A stretch of DNA of 64,000 nucleotides from Dyella sp. SG609 (GCF_012275375.1 NZ_JAAZQJ010000004.1:393766-457765); one strand, 5' to 3'; numbered from the stretch's first letter, positions 9,601 to 16,621 are shown. Program-made: numbers and translations. Notes: a model not told the origin generated them from the sequence alone.

Positions 9601-10037
9601 AGGCTGAGCAGTCCGAGCAGGGACGGATCGATGGTGCCGGCGTTGTTGAGCGTGGTGCCGTTGCCGGTCAGCGACATCGCGGTGCCGCCCAGGCCGAGCA
9701 GCACGCCGGTGGAGCCGCCGGCGTTGACGTTGACGGTGAGGTTGTCGGCGCTGCTGGCGTACGAAGGCGCCAGCGGATTGGCCGCGCCCGAGCAGGTGAC
9801 GGTGGCGCCGTTGGTGGGATTGATCGGCGAGCAGGCGGCCATGGCCGATGGCGGCGGCACGGCGGCGCATGCGGCGAGGCAGGACAGCGCGAGCAGGCGG
9901 CGCGCGGGCAGGCGGCGCGTTCCTCCCGGCGGAACCGCGGCGCATGGTGCATCAGCCAGTTCGGAGGCGACTTGACCGTGACCATCGAAAACCACACACA
10001 GCGTACGGTTCCAGACGAGCCGGTAAATGCGATTCAT
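3603..10037 (-). CDS. Giant autotransporter (type Va) with PATR-type beta-helix passenger
   Basis: A 2144-residue surface protein. The N-terminus MNRIYRLVWNRTLCVV matches the extended signal peptide region (ESPR) of long autotransporters. A hydrophobic segment ending near ...SAMAACSP (about residue 68) is the likely signal-peptidase site. The passenger (about 70-1800) is Gly/Ser/Thr/Asn-rich beta-helix made of repeats around GAGTLTLSGANTYTGGTTI, the autotransporter-associated (PATR) motif. Residues from about 1860 to the end form the 12-strand translocator barrel, ending in LTVNVAF. ATG at 10037 has ACAGGGG eight bases upstream. Probable role is adhesion or aggregation, but no catalytic passenger domain is visible. 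The antisense strand is open for long stretches, an effect of GC-biased codon use. Confidence 0.93.
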   Translation of the reverse strand: MNRIYRLVWNRTLCVVFDGHGQVASELADAPCAAVPPGGTRRLPARRLLALSCLAACAAVPPPSAMAACSPINPTNGATVTCSGAANPLAPSYASSADNLTVNVNAGGSTGVLLGLGGTAMSLTGNGTTLNNAGTIDPSLLGLLSLLSSGTVIGNPNLGASIPGSTVTVSNQGTMKGTTGLLGLNLADLTGMALAVRNGGGGTTTITNSGSIGSSALLGVTLLGSDAPVVAAYGGAQVNFTNTGTVTGRTAFESSAAGNTYINAGTISGSVSMGTNSTNTFTAVTGSNVNAGGSLGLNLLGVLGINLNFAPTGQIDGGAGGNNTLTLQNVVAGPGSGATGTGSAASGTYVNFQHLIVNSGTWSLSGALVSGDAVLNGGVAQFDADANFGSAASIASNGGGLAASTAGSTLSKAVLLNAGGLTVTGGNDFTLSGVLSGTGALTKSGAGTVSLSAAETYTGGTTINAGTLALSGNGALVAGGAVNLQNAGSGFDISGASGNRTIGMLSGGTGTTIALGARTLTLGDSANSTFAGAIGGTGGIAKQGAGTLTLAGANTFTGGTAINAGTLALSGTGTLAATGAVALNNAGSGFDISGATSSRTIGALSGVAGTQVALGANTLTLGDATGSSFAGTIGGTGGILKLGAGTLTLSGVNTYTGGTTVGAGTLALGAGGALAPSGAVSLAAPGATLDLSAAGAQSLANLSGVAGSSVALGANALTLAPAGSSSFAGTISGTGSVTINGSGTQTLTGANTYSGGTSILNGTLALGVGGALAGGSALTLGAGGTFDISAGGNKTIGALAGAGGTVNLGANTLSVGGSGGGSFDGVIQGTGGLTNTANALVLNGVNTYTGLTTVQGGSLTVGDAAHAGASIGGDVSVASGASLGGFGTVAGSVTVQNGGHLAPGNPTGSLTVNSNLTLAQGSVLDFSFGAPGPNFTTPGTGHNVVVNGNLAINGATLNPIDAGGFGPGLYNLFTYGGTLTETNDGIAPPSGFTIQNLTASKQINLINTNGLTLNFWNANGLANSTRMGGGSGIWSVPQANWTDAVGAVTSSRQPADAFAIFGGDAGTVTVDNTGGAVTALGMQFANDGFHLVGDALGLVAPTPGALSEIRVGDGSAASAAWVATVDNTLTGLGFNKTGAGTLVLGGANTYTQGTMLSAGTLSVSTDANLGAASAGLDFEGGILQVTGTAFQSTARAITLGAPGGGFDIADAANVFTVNQALGGTGGLSKLGAGTLVLTGANTYSGGTTVSAGTLQGDAASLQGNILDNAALVFDQGANGTFAGSLSGTGTVTKLGAGTLTLSGASSYTGGTTISAGALQGDTSSLQGNITDNASLIFNQGTDGTFTGAIAGSGSLTKLGAGTVTLSGANSYSGGTTISAGALQGDTTSLQGNITDNASLIFNQGTDGSFAGIVSGSGSLTKLGAGTVTLSGANTYSGGTTISAGALQGDTTSLQGNITDNASLIFNQGADGTFAGTVSGSGSLTKLGAGTLTLSGANSYSGGTTIGAGALQGDTTSLQGNITDNASLIFNQGADGTFAGIVSGTGSVTKLGAGTLTLSGANSYSGGTTISAGALQGDSTSLQGNITDNASLIFNQGTDGTFNGTLSGSGTLLKSGAGTLTLDTVNPLSGATTVAAGTLIVGDNSHPGATLGSNVTVNGGATLGGIGTIGGLDLSGTVIPGNTTGTLTVTGNAVFHPGSSYQVGATPQGQSSRIVVGGTASILGGSVLVLAQPGNYAPRTDYTILTAAQGVSGQFGAVSANLTFLTPLLSYTANAVNLSLQRNDVSFESVADTKNQKSTAGALDHLDPSSPLIDALLGLDPDSARHAFDQLSGEMHGSITTALFDDSHYVRDAINNHLLGANYGGQSAEGATGAGNMVWSSLWGHWGDHDSDGNAHDMNANGSGLLIGADTEVGDVRLGGVLGHGQNSLNVRELGSTAHAKANYAGVYASWNLGNFRLRGGAAYAWQKIDTTRRMAFGPFSGTAQASYDANTAQAYVDGGYVFQFGRGTLEPYVNLSQVHVRTDAFTEHGTIAALSVDGSSSNLTAAIGGVRGSLQLGPGGLHAYAGVGYQHAWGDTVPERRQRFVAGADSFNVYGLPVANNAGVLDLGLRFPLGHAVTVDLGYHGQFASDARDQSARLTVNVAF
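5205..6357 (-). repeat. Six tandem 192-bp repeats in the autotransporter passenger
   Basis: The block CCCTGG(T/A)T around the NQG codons recurs at 5251, 5443, 5635, 5827, 6019 and 6211, an exact 192-bp (64-residue) period. Each unit reads roughly TKLGAGTLTLSGANSYSGG...SLQGNITDNASLIFNQG. The middle four are near-identical and the outermost (6211, first translated) is the most diverged. This is the expected substrate for unequal recombination or slippage changing passenger length without loss of frame. Confidence 0.93.
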
Positions 10038-10089
10038 GTTGTACCCCTGTCGAGTGAGCCGGTGCCGGGCGGCTGTACTGCGTGTTGAC

Positions 10090-10109
10090 GGGGCTCTCCT
10101 ATGAGCCCC
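10090..10109 (-). promoter_or_regulatory. Hairpin in the autotransporter mRNA leader
   Basis: A perfect 7-bp stem, GGGGCTC (10090-10096) with GAGCCCC (10103-10109), has a 6-nt loop. On the minus-strand transcript it lies about 50 nt before the autotransporter ATG and about 95 nt after the 17-codon ORF stop. No T-run follows, so it is not an obvious terminator. A leader structure affecting translation or RNA stability is possible. Confidence 0.5.
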
Positions 10110-10204
10110 GGACGTGCAGCACGCGCATTCGCGGACGGTGCCGGACGGGCCGGCGGTCGCTGCGGTGCGCGTGAAAGGGGGTGGCTGGAATCAGCCGGTA
10201 AGGT

Positions 10205-10258
10205 TCAGTGCGGCGAGGTGTAGCGGGGCGGAGCGTCGTTCCACAAAGCGATGACCAT
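10205..10258 (-). CDS. Short ORF (17 aa) with consensus Shine-Dalgarno, possible leader peptide
   Basis: On the minus strand a perfect AGGAGG (10270-10265) sits six bases before an ATG (10258-10256) opening the peptide MVIALWNDAPPRYTSPH, which ends at TGA (10207-10205). It lies 167 bp upstream of the autotransporter start and downstream of the triplicated terminator of the preceding gene, so it would be the first cistron of the autotransporter transcript. A possible -10 (TAGAAT, 10349-10344) lies about 85 bp upstream. I do not recognise the peptide. The Shine-Dalgarno is better than those of most full genes here, which is the main reason to call it. It could be a regulatory leader peptide or a small independent peptide. 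Confidence 0.5.
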   Translation of the reverse strand: MVIALWNDAPPRYTSPH

Positions 10259-10400
10259 CTGACACCTCCTGTGCAATGGACCGGGACGAACTGCGCTGGT
10301 CTGCCGTGGCGATCGCGCCCCCTGTGGATGCGATGCCCCGGCGATTCTATGGGGGCCAAATGTTGAATGGCGGTGAAAATACGCCCGGCCGGAGAAAAAT

Positions 10401-10500
10401 GAAACGGGGTGTCAAGGCACGCCGGCGTTCCAACAGAAACGGGGCGCCAAGGCGCCCGGCGTTCCAAAAGAAACGGGGCGCCAAGGCGCCCCGTTTGTTC
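10401..10500 (-). terminator. Triplicated terminator-like unit downstream of the lipoprotein gene
   Basis: Three 31-35 bp direct repeats begin at 10401, 10436 and 10470, each with the core GAAACGGGGYGYCAAGGC. The last (first met by the minus-strand polymerase) is a perfect 12-bp palindrome, AAACGGGGCGCC (10471-10482) / GGCGCCCCGTTT (10485-10496), followed on the minus strand by CTTTTGG. The other copies keep partial stems, so a terminator appears to have been tandemly duplicated. It ends transcription of the gene at 10524-12296 and insulates the autotransporter leader. Confidence 0.8.
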
Positions 10501-10523
10501 TCGAATCGCCGGTGGATGGCGAA

Positions 10524-12296
10524 TTACTTCAGCTCGGTCTGCGTGGTCATCACCATGCCGCCGGCTTCCACGTGCACCTCGCCGCTGATCGACTTGATGC
10601 GCTCGGCCTGCTGGCGCATGGTCTCGAACTGCGCCTTGGCGCGTTCGGCCGCGGCCTGGGCCTTGGCGGTCTCTTCCTTGTTGGCGTCGTCGCCGTCCTC
10701 GTGGTTCATGGAATCGGTCAGCTCCTTGAGGCGGTCCGACTTCTCTTCCATGGCCTTGATCCAGGACACGTACATGTCGCCGCTCAGGTGCACGCGGCCC
10801 ATCTGGCCGGCGTCGCCGGTGGGGGCCTTGAGCATGGCGCCGAGCTTGGCGTCCTGGCCTTCGCCGATGGCCATGGCCAGGGCCTTGTCGCCCATCGCCA
10901 GCCATACCGGCTGGCCGAGCGCGGCGGTCATGTCCGGCGGCAGCGCCACCGGCTTGCCGTCGGGCGTGAGCTTGAGCTGGGCCAGGGCCGGCGAGGCCAT
11001 GCTGCCCATCGCGGCCAGGCCGGCCGGATTGGTGGTGCCGACCAGCACGCGGCCGGTGAACTTCGGCGTGGCGCTGCTGGCATCGAAGCTGTCCAGCGAC
11101 ACGCGCAGGCCCAGCAGGTCGCCGAACGGCGGCATCGCGGCCTGCTGCGCCACCTGGCCCAGCTTGGCGAAGCCTTCGTTGAGGTTGGCCAGCGAGGCGC
11201 AGCCGAACGGCTTGGCGGCCACGGCCTCGGCCTGGGCCGCCCAGAACGTGCGCAGCGTGCCGACCGGCAGGGCCAGGCTCATGTCCATCGGCGCGTCGGC
11301 GGCCACGCCCAGGCCCGGCAGCTCGACCTTGAGGCCGGTGAAGGCCTTGGTCACGTCGTCGGCCAGGGCCACGTCCCAGCGCAGGTCCTGGTGCTTGGGA
11401 TCGAGCTTGGTGTAGCCGAAGCTCATCGCCGGTACGCGGCCGGCGATGCGCACGGCGTCGGCTTCGCAGGCCGGCGAGATGCCCGGCTGGGTCGCCACCG
11501 GCTCGCCGGTCTTGGCCGATTCGGCCTGCTGGTGCGCCTTGTACATGGCGGCGAACAGCGGGTCCTTGCCGCTGGCGGCCAGCGGCAGCAGGCGGGCGAG
11601 GTCGACCTGGCCCACGGCCCAGGGCTTGTAGCCCTTGTCCTTGGCCAGCTGTTCCAGGCGGCCGTCGTCCTGCAGGTTCTTGGCCGGGCGGTCCAGGCCC
11701 AGCGCCTGGCGCAGCAGCGGCTGCGGTGCGTCGGCCGGCAGCACCGCGGCCACCGCCTGCTTGCCGACCACGGCCAGGATCACCTGGGTGCCGGCCTCGG
11801 CGGAGGCATGCTTGCGGTAGGTGACGCCGCCTTCGGTGGCGGTGTCGAGCTTCTTGCCGTAGGCGGTTTCCAGGCGGCCGATGAAGGCGTCGAAGGCCTT
11901 GCCGTCGGCCAGTTCGAAGCGCATCACCGGGGCCAGCCCCAAGCCGTAGATGGCCGAATGGCCCTTCATGTTCACGCCGACGTTCTGCGCGAACGCCCCG
12001 ATGCTCTTGCCGTCGAGTTCGGCGATGAAGGCCTTGAGCAGGTTGGCCGTGTCGGCGTCCTTCTCCTTCAGGTCCTCGGCGGCGGCCTTCAGCTGGGCCA
12101 GCTGGCCCGGCAGCTGGGCGTCGGCCTGCGCGATCAGCGCATTGCGGGTGTCCTCGTCCAGCACCTCCAGGTTGGCCACCACGTACGGCGTATCCGCCGG
12201 TACGAAGGCCAGCGGGGCGTCCTTGTCCTTGTGGCCGCAGGCCGCCAGCAGCACGCCGGCGACAGCCAGCGCCAGGTAGCGCTTACTCACTCGCAT
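10524..12296 (-). CDS. Predicted lipoprotein of unknown function (590 aa)
   Basis: The N-terminus MRVSKRYLALAVAGVLLAAC is a signal peptide ending in a type II lipobox (LLAAC), so the mature protein should be lipid-anchored at Cys20. Residues after the Cys are HKDKDAPLAF; the absence of Asp at +2 suggests outer-membrane sorting. The remainder is soluble, Ala/Leu/Lys-rich, with PADTPYVVANLE early on, which loosely resembles DUF3352-type proteins, and a coiled-coil-like Lys/Ala/Glu segment near the C-terminus. The start at 12296 is chosen because it gives a proper signal peptide; the frame extends 29 codons further upstream without one. Monocistronic, with a strong terminator after it. No function can be assigned. 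Confidence 0.8.
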   Translation of the reverse strand: MRVSKRYLALAVAGVLLAACGHKDKDAPLAFVPADTPYVVANLEVLDEDTRNALIAQADAQLPGQLAQLKAAAEDLKEKDADTANLLKAFIAELDGKSIGAFAQNVGVNMKGHSAIYGLGLAPVMRFELADGKAFDAFIGRLETAYGKKLDTATEGGVTYRKHASAEAGTQVILAVVGKQAVAAVLPADAPQPLLRQALGLDRPAKNLQDDGRLEQLAKDKGYKPWAVGQVDLARLLPLAASGKDPLFAAMYKAHQQAESAKTGEPVATQPGISPACEADAVRIAGRVPAMSFGYTKLDPKHQDLRWDVALADDVTKAFTGLKVELPGLGVAADAPMDMSLALPVGTLRTFWAAQAEAVAAKPFGCASLANLNEGFAKLGQVAQQAAMPPFGDLLGLRVSLDSFDASSATPKFTGRVLVGTTNPAGLAAMGSMASPALAQLKLTPDGKPVALPPDMTAALGQPVWLAMGDKALAMAIGEGQDAKLGAMLKAPTGDAGQMGRVHLSGDMYVSWIKAMEEKSDRLKELTDSMNHEDGDDANKEETAKAQAAAERAKAQFETMRQQAERIKSISGEVHVEAGGMVMTTQTELK

Positions 12297-12342
12297 GTCG
12301 ATTCCCTGAGATAGATAGAAGAAGGTGTAGCGCCGCGCATTA

Positions 12343-12382
12343 TGCCCGTTTCGCCCGGCACTTGCGGGCGAAACAGTGGGCA
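12343..12382 (-). terminator. Strong hairpin after pyrB
   Basis: GTTTCGCCCG (12348-12357) pairs perfectly with CGGGCGAAAC (12365-12374), and the outer bases TGCCC/GTGGGCA extend the stem. It lies 40 bp past the pyrB stop on the minus strand. No T-tract follows, so it may be a 3' stabilising or Rho-assisted structure rather than a textbook terminator. Confidence 0.55.
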
Positions 12383-12422
12383 TTCCCGGGCGTTCGGGGA
12401 GGGGCGGCGCCCTACGCGGGGC

Positions 12423-13352
12423 TTACGGGCGCGCCAGCATCTCGGCCAGCACGGCCATGCGCACGAACACGCCGTTGCCGACCTGCTCCAGGATGCGCGA
12501 CTGCGCCCCGTCGGCCACCTCGGAGCTGATCTCGATGCCGCGGTTGAGCGGGCCCGGGTGCATCACCAGGGCATTGCGCGCGGCGCGCGCCAGGCGGCGC
12601 GCGTCCAGGCCGTAGCGCTTGAAGTAGTCGGCCTCGTCCTGCAGGTCGGTGGCGGCCATGCGCTCCTTCTGCAGGCGCAGCATGATCACCACGTCGGCGC
12701 CTTCCACCGCCTGGTCGAAATCGGTGAAGCGCTGGCAGTGCGGCATCTCGTGCTCGGTGGGCATGAGCGCGGCCGGGGCGCACAGGCGGATGTCGCGCAC
12801 GCCCAGCGCGGCCAGCGCGTGCACGTCCGAGCGCGCCACGCGCGAGTGCTTCACGTCGCCGCAGATCACCACGCCCAGGTTCTCGAACTCCGGCCGGTGC
12901 TGGCGGATGGTCAGCATGTCCAGCAGGCCCTGGGTGGGGTGGGCGCGGTTGCCGTCGCCGGCATTGACCACCGACACGCCGCTCATGGCGTGGCGCACCA
13001 GCTCGTCCGGCGTGCCGGAGATCTTGTGGCGCACGATGATCGCGTCCAGGTGCATGGCTTCCAGCGTGTGCAGGGTGTCGTACAGCTCCTCGCCCTTGCT
13101 GGTGGAGGAGAAGCCGATGTCGAAGTTGATGACGTCGGCGCCGAGCCGGCGCGCGGCCAGCTCGAACGAGGTGCGCGTGCGCGTGGACGGCTCGAAGAAC
13201 AGGTTCAGGATGGTGCGCCCGCCCAGCAGGTCCAGCTTGCGCGTGCCGTGCGCGCAGGCGTCGCGCATGGCGACGGCGCGGTCGAGCAGGCGCTCGATGG
13301 TGGCGCGCGGCATGTTTTCGAGCGTGGTGAGGTGGCGCAGGCGAGGTGTCAT
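12423..13352 (-). CDS. pyrB: Aspartate carbamoyltransferase catalytic subunit
   Basis: Catalyses carbamoyl phosphate + aspartate to N-carbamoylaspartate, the first committed step of pyrimidine synthesis. The 309-residue length fits the family (about 310). Carbamoyl-phosphate loop FFEPSTRTRTSFELA at residues 53-67, then the RHxxxG region, the HPTQ loop in NRAHPTQGLLD, and the C-terminal MHPGPLNRGIEI. ATG at 13352 overlaps the TGA of ruvX (ATGA), so translation is probably coupled. The frame is open upstream, but that part is the ruvX region in another frame. No pyrI regulatory subunit is adjacent. Confidence 0.96.
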   Translation of the reverse strand: MTPRLRHLTTLENMPRATIERLLDRAVAMRDACAHGTRKLDLLGGRTILNLFFEPSTRTRTSFELAARRLGADVINFDIGFSSTSKGEELYDTLHTLEAMHLDAIIVRHKISGTPDELVRHAMSGVSVVNAGDGNRAHPTQGLLDMLTIRQHRPEFENLGVVICGDVKHSRVARSDVHALAALGVRDIRLCAPAALMPTEHEMPHCQRFTDFDQAVEGADVVIMLRLQKERMAATDLQDEADYFKRYGLDARRLARAARNALVMHPGPLNRGIEISSEVADGAQSRILEQVGNGVFVRMAVLAEMLARP

Positions 13353-13807
13353 GGCGGGGGCGGATCGGCAAGGGTGGAAGTGGCGTCGGCTGGCTGGGCC
13401 AGCCAGCGCTCCAGGATCACCGCGGCGGCTTCGGCGTCGATGGCGCTGGCGTCGCGGCGTTTCTTCAGGCCCGCGGCGCGGGCGCCGGCGAAGCGGCGGG
13501 CCGCTTCCTGCGAGCTGTGGCGTTCGTCGATCAGCGCGACCGGCAGCGCATAGCGCTGGCCCAGCCGCTCGGCCAGGCGGCGCGCGCCGCGGCTGGCGGC
13601 CTGTTCCTCGCCTTCGAGCGTGAGCGGCAGGCCGATCACCAGGGTGTCGGGCTGCCATTCGCGGCGCAGGGCGTCGAGCTTGTTCCAGTCCGGTTCGCCG
13701 TCGCGCACCGGCACCACGGCCAGGGCGCGGGCCAGGCCGGTGAAACGGTTGCCGACCGCGACGCCGAGCAGCCGGCTGCCGTAGTCGAAACCGAACACAC
13801 AGCTCAT
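13349..13807 (-). CDS. ruvX: Holliday-junction resolvase-like pre-16S rRNA nuclease RuvX/YqgF
   Basis: A 152-residue RNase H-like protein of the YqgF family, which matures the 5' end of 16S rRNA and is essential in E. coli. Visible motifs: GFDYGSRLLGVAVG at the N-terminus with the first catalytic Asp, VIGLPLTLEGEEQ in the middle, LIDERHSSQEA, and the final acidic motif AIDAEAAAVILE. The start at 13807 overlaps the yqgE stop and the end overlaps the pyrB start, both as ATGA. The frame stays open upstream into yqgE sequence, which is a shadow. Confidence 0.94.
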   Translation of the reverse strand: MSCVFGFDYGSRLLGVAVGNRFTGLARALAVVPVRDGEPDWNKLDALRREWQPDTLVIGLPLTLEGEEQAASRGARRLAERLGQRYALPVALIDERHSSQEAARRFAGARAAGLKKRRDASAIDAEAAAVILERWLAQPADATSTLADPPPP

Positions 13808-14373
13808 GCGTGACCCACGTAGCCCGGCAACTGCAGCGGATTGACCCCGACCAGGCCGGCGGCGGCGCTCCAGCGTTCCTCCAGCGGGGTGTCGAACACG
13901 ATGCGCTCGCTCGCCTCCACGGTGAGCCAGCTGTTGTCTTTCAGCTCCTGCTCCAGCTGGCCGGCGCTCCAGCCGGCGTAGCCCAGCGCCATCAGCGCCT
14001 GGCGCGGACCGGTGCCCGCCGCGATGGCGATGAGGATGTCGCGAGAGGTGGTCACCGACCAGTGGTCGTTGATGCGGTAGCTGGATTCCCAGTGGCCTTC
14101 CTCGCGATGCAGCACGAAGCCGCGCTCCTGCTGCACCGGGCCGCCGATCAGCACGGGCAGGTCGGAGACTTCCGGGTCGTCGCATTCGAGCTTCATCTGC
14201 CGGAGCACGTCGCCCAGGCGGTACTCGGAGAGCTGGTTGACCAGCAGCCCCACCGCGCCATCTTCGTCGTGCTGGCAGATGAAGGCCACACCGCGCGAGA
14301 ACGGCGGTTCGGCCAGGCTGGGCATGGCGATCAGGAAATGACCGGCGAGAGACGAGGGAGGGACGGCGCTCAT
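13804..14373 (-). CDS. yqgE: YqgE/AlgH family protein (UPF0301)
   Basis: Conserved single-domain protein next to ruvX in many gammaproteobacteria; AlgH was first linked to alginate regulation in Pseudomonas but its biochemical role is unresolved. The sequence SLAGHFLIAMPSLAEPPFSRGVAFICQHDEDGAVGL is the family N-terminus, followed by LIGGPVQQERGFVLH and YAGWSAGQLEQEL. The ATG at 14373 begins MSAVPPS; an in-frame ATG nine bases upstream (14382) is an equal alternative. The 3' end overlaps ruvX by four bases, and 83 bp separate it from the tonB-like gene. Confidence 0.93.
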   Translation of the reverse strand: MSAVPPSSLAGHFLIAMPSLAEPPFSRGVAFICQHDEDGAVGLLVNQLSEYRLGDVLRQMKLECDDPEVSDLPVLIGGPVQQERGFVLHREEGHWESSYRINDHWSVTTSRDILIAIAAGTGPRQALMALGYAGWSAGQLEQELKDNSWLTVEASERIVFDTPLEERWSAAAGLVGVNPLQLPGYVGHA

Positions 14374-14456
14374 GCCCCGCATTGTAAGCGCAGGGGGTGC
14401 CGGTAGGGTGAGGACGAGGTTGGCGGAACGTGCAGCCGCGGACAGGCGGGGCCGTT

Positions 14457-15317
14457 TCAGCGCGTATGCAGCACGTTGTCTTCCTGGAACTGCCAGGTGC
14501 GCGTGATGTGCAGTTCGTCCACGCGCTCGCCGCCTTGCGGCAGCGGCGGGAACGGCGCGGCCAGGCGCACGATGCGCTCGGCGGCCTTGTCCAGCAGTTC
14601 CTGGCCGGAGCTGCTGATCACCTCGATGTCCATCACCTTGCCGTCGCGGTCCAGGGTCACCGTGAGCAGCACGTCGCCGTGCAGCTTCTGGCGGCGCGCG
14701 GCGTCCGGATAGTTGAGATTGCCCACGCGCTCGATCCGGTCCACCCAGTTGCGCATGTAGCCGGCGTAGGCGTACTCGCTGGTGTTGGAGGAGATGAACT
14801 TTTTCTTGGGGCGCTTGGCGTAGGCCTCCTGGATGCGCCGCTTCTCGGCCGCCAGCTGGGCGGCTTCCATCTGCACGCGGTCGGCGTCGGAGGCCGGCAG
14901 CGTGCTGTCGCTGCGCTGCGGCTGGGCGCTGTCGGAGTTCACGCTGAAGCGGCTGTTGCCGGTAGTGGTGAGCAGGCGGTCCTGGGGGGCGTCCTGCGGG
15001 CGCGCCGCGGTGGCCTGCTGGGCGCGCTCGGCCACGCCGGGGTCCGGCTTGGGCAGCGGGCCGGAGAACGGCTGCGACGGGCGCGCCGCCTTGTCCTGCT
15101 CGCCGCCGCCGCGGTTGCTGGCCTGGGCCAGGAAGTCGGCCTGCTCGGGCTTCTCGCGGTTGGCCACGTCCACCAGGGTCACGTCCAGCGTGGGCAGGGC
15201 CGGCTTCGGCTTCACGTAGCCGAAGGTGATGCCCAGCAGCAGCACGCCGTGCAGCAACAGCGAGAACAGCAGGGTGGCGCCGATCAGGTCGGCGCCCCGG
15301 GGTGCGGGTTGACTCAC
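14457..15317 (-). CDS. TonB-like energy transducer
   Basis: A 286-residue inner-membrane protein with one N-terminal helix (about residues 11-35, GATLLFSLLLHGVLLLGI), a Pro/Ala/Gln-rich periplasmic spacer, and a C-terminal TonB_C domain (about 200-286, NLNYPDAARRQKLHGDVLLTV; DGKVMDIEVISSSG). Such proteins pass proton-motive energy to outer-membrane receptors, of which this window holds two. No exbB/exbD is adjacent. The start codon is GTG (15317), overlapping the gshB TGA, and the gshB-linked position is typical of Xanthomonadales. Confidence 0.92.
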   Translation of the reverse strand: MSQPAPRGADLIGATLLFSLLLHGVLLLGITFGYVKPKPALPTLDVTLVDVANREKPEQADFLAQASNRGGGEQDKAARPSQPFSGPLPKPDPGVAERAQQATAARPQDAPQDRLLTTTGNSRFSVNSDSAQPQRSDSTLPASDADRVQMEAAQLAAEKRRIQEAYAKRPKKKFISSNTSEYAYAGYMRNWVDRIERVGNLNYPDAARRQKLHGDVLLTVTLDRDGKVMDIEVISSSGQELLDKAAERIVRLAAPFPPLPQGGERVDELHITRTWQFQEDNVLHTR

Positions 15318-16291
15318 GCGGAACGCTTTCCGTGGATGTGGTGTTCGATGACGTCGAACAGCTGGCCGCAGATATTAAGCCCGAACTGCTTGTCCAGTTC
15401 GCGCGCGCAGGTTGGCGATGTGACGTTGATCTCAGTGAGGTAGTCGCCGATCACGTCCAGCCCCACGAACCACAGGCCGCGCTTGCGCAGCTCCGGCGCC
15501 ACCTGCGCGACGATCCAGCGGTCGCGCTCGGTCAGCGGCACGCCCTCGCCGCGGCCGCCGGCGGCCAGGTTGCCGCGGAATTCGTCGCCCTGGGGAATGC
15601 GTGCGAGCGCATAGGGCACCGCCTCGCCGTCCACCACCAGGATGCGCTTGTCGCCCGCGCTGATCTGCGGAATGAACTTCTGCGCCATCACGAACTGCGC
15701 CTGGGCACTGTGCAGGCCGCCGCTGAGCAGGGTTTCCAGCATCGAATTGAGATTGCTGTCGCCGGCGCGCACGCGGAAGATGCCGCGCCCGCCCATGCCG
15801 TCCAGCGGCTTCAGCACCACCTCGCCGTGCTCGGCCACGAAGCGGCGCAGGTCGGCCTTGTCGCGGGACAGCAGGGTGGGGGCCATGCACTGGCCGAAGT
15901 CCAGCGCGTACATTTTCTCGTTGCAGTCGCGCAGCGCCTGCGGGTCGTTCACCACCATCACGCCGGCGCGCTGGGCCAGCGACAGCACCATGGTGTCGTA
16001 GATGAACTGGGAGTCGACCGGCGGGTCCTTGCGCATCAGCACCACGTCCACCCCGGCCAGCTCCTGCCAGCGCGCCTCGCCCAGGCTGAACCAGCCGGAC
16101 GGGTCGTCCTTCACGGTCAGCGGGGCCAGCCGGGCCCAGGCGCGGCCGTCGCGCACGGCCAGGTCGCCCTGTTCCATGTACAGCAGCGCATGGCCGCGGC
16201 GCTGGGCTTCCAGCAGCATGGCGAAGGTGGTGTCCTTGGCGATCTTGATGGCGCGGATGGGGTCCATCAGCACGGCGACCGAAAGGGCCAT
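15314..16291 (-). CDS. gshB: Glutathione synthetase
   Basis: Joins gamma-glutamylcysteine and glycine using ATP. 325 residues, close to the E. coli enzyme (316). The N-terminus ALSVAVLMDPIRAIKIAKDTTFAML and the ATP-grasp segments VVNDPQALRDCNEKMYAL, EVVLKPLDGMGGRGIFRV, and the C-terminal INVTSPTCARELDKQFG are diagnostic. GGAG lies eight bases before the ATG at 16291; a second in-frame ATG at 16297 is too close to it, so 16291 is preferred. It is the first gene of the gshB / tonB-like / yqgE / ruvX / pyrB operon. Confidence 0.95.
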   Translation of the reverse strand: MALSVAVLMDPIRAIKIAKDTTFAMLLEAQRRGHALLYMEQGDLAVRDGRAWARLAPLTVKDDPSGWFSLGEARWQELAGVDVVLMRKDPPVDSQFIYDTMVLSLAQRAGVMVVNDPQALRDCNEKMYALDFGQCMAPTLLSRDKADLRRFVAEHGEVVLKPLDGMGGRGIFRVRAGDSNLNSMLETLLSGGLHSAQAQFVMAQKFIPQISAGDKRILVVDGEAVPYALARIPQGDEFRGNLAAGGRGEGVPLTERDRWIVAQVAPELRKRGLWFVGLDVIGDYLTEINVTSPTCARELDKQFGLNICGQLFDVIEHHIHGKRSA

Positions 16292-16454
16292 CGTCATTCT
16301 CCGGTAGTGGGTGCCCCGTAGACTGGCGCGTTCTTGCCGGGCCGGCGGCGCACCAGGTCGATCGGGTGGGAAGACGCGCATGTTCGCCGAGCCGCGTCAC
16401 GGCCGGCAAGCTATGTGAAGTCGTGCCGCACGGCTCAACCGCGAGGAATTTGGC

Positions 16455-16483
16455 TTGACGCCACGGCGGGCAGGCGGTAAACA
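16455..16483 (+). promoter_or_regulatory. Candidate sigma-70 promoter for the pil-chp operon
   Basis: TTGACG (16455-16460) and TAAACA (16478-16483) are 17 bp apart in the 330-bp divergent gap between gshB and pilG. The -35 matches five of six consensus bases; the -10 is weak. Nothing else is evident in the gap. Prediction from sequence only. Confidence 0.35.
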
Positions 16484-16621
16484 GCACGGACAATCGTCCG
16501 CCCACGAGCGGATGAATAGGTGGGCAATCTTGCGGGATTCTTTTCGTCCACATGGAGCCGACGGCCCTGGCGCTGTCGGCTTCGTGTCTACCTGAGCCTG
16601 GGGCGGGTCACAGGGGGGTGT

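Noticed and set aside
13349..14185. Longer 278-residue version of ruvX
   Set aside because: The N-terminal 126 residues are yqgE read in another frame; the family start is at 13807.
16520..16621. N-terminal extension of PilG to an upstream GTG
   Set aside because: The extra residues are Arg/Trp-rich and unlike PilG; the GTG at 16622 gives the family length and follows a G-rich ribosome site.
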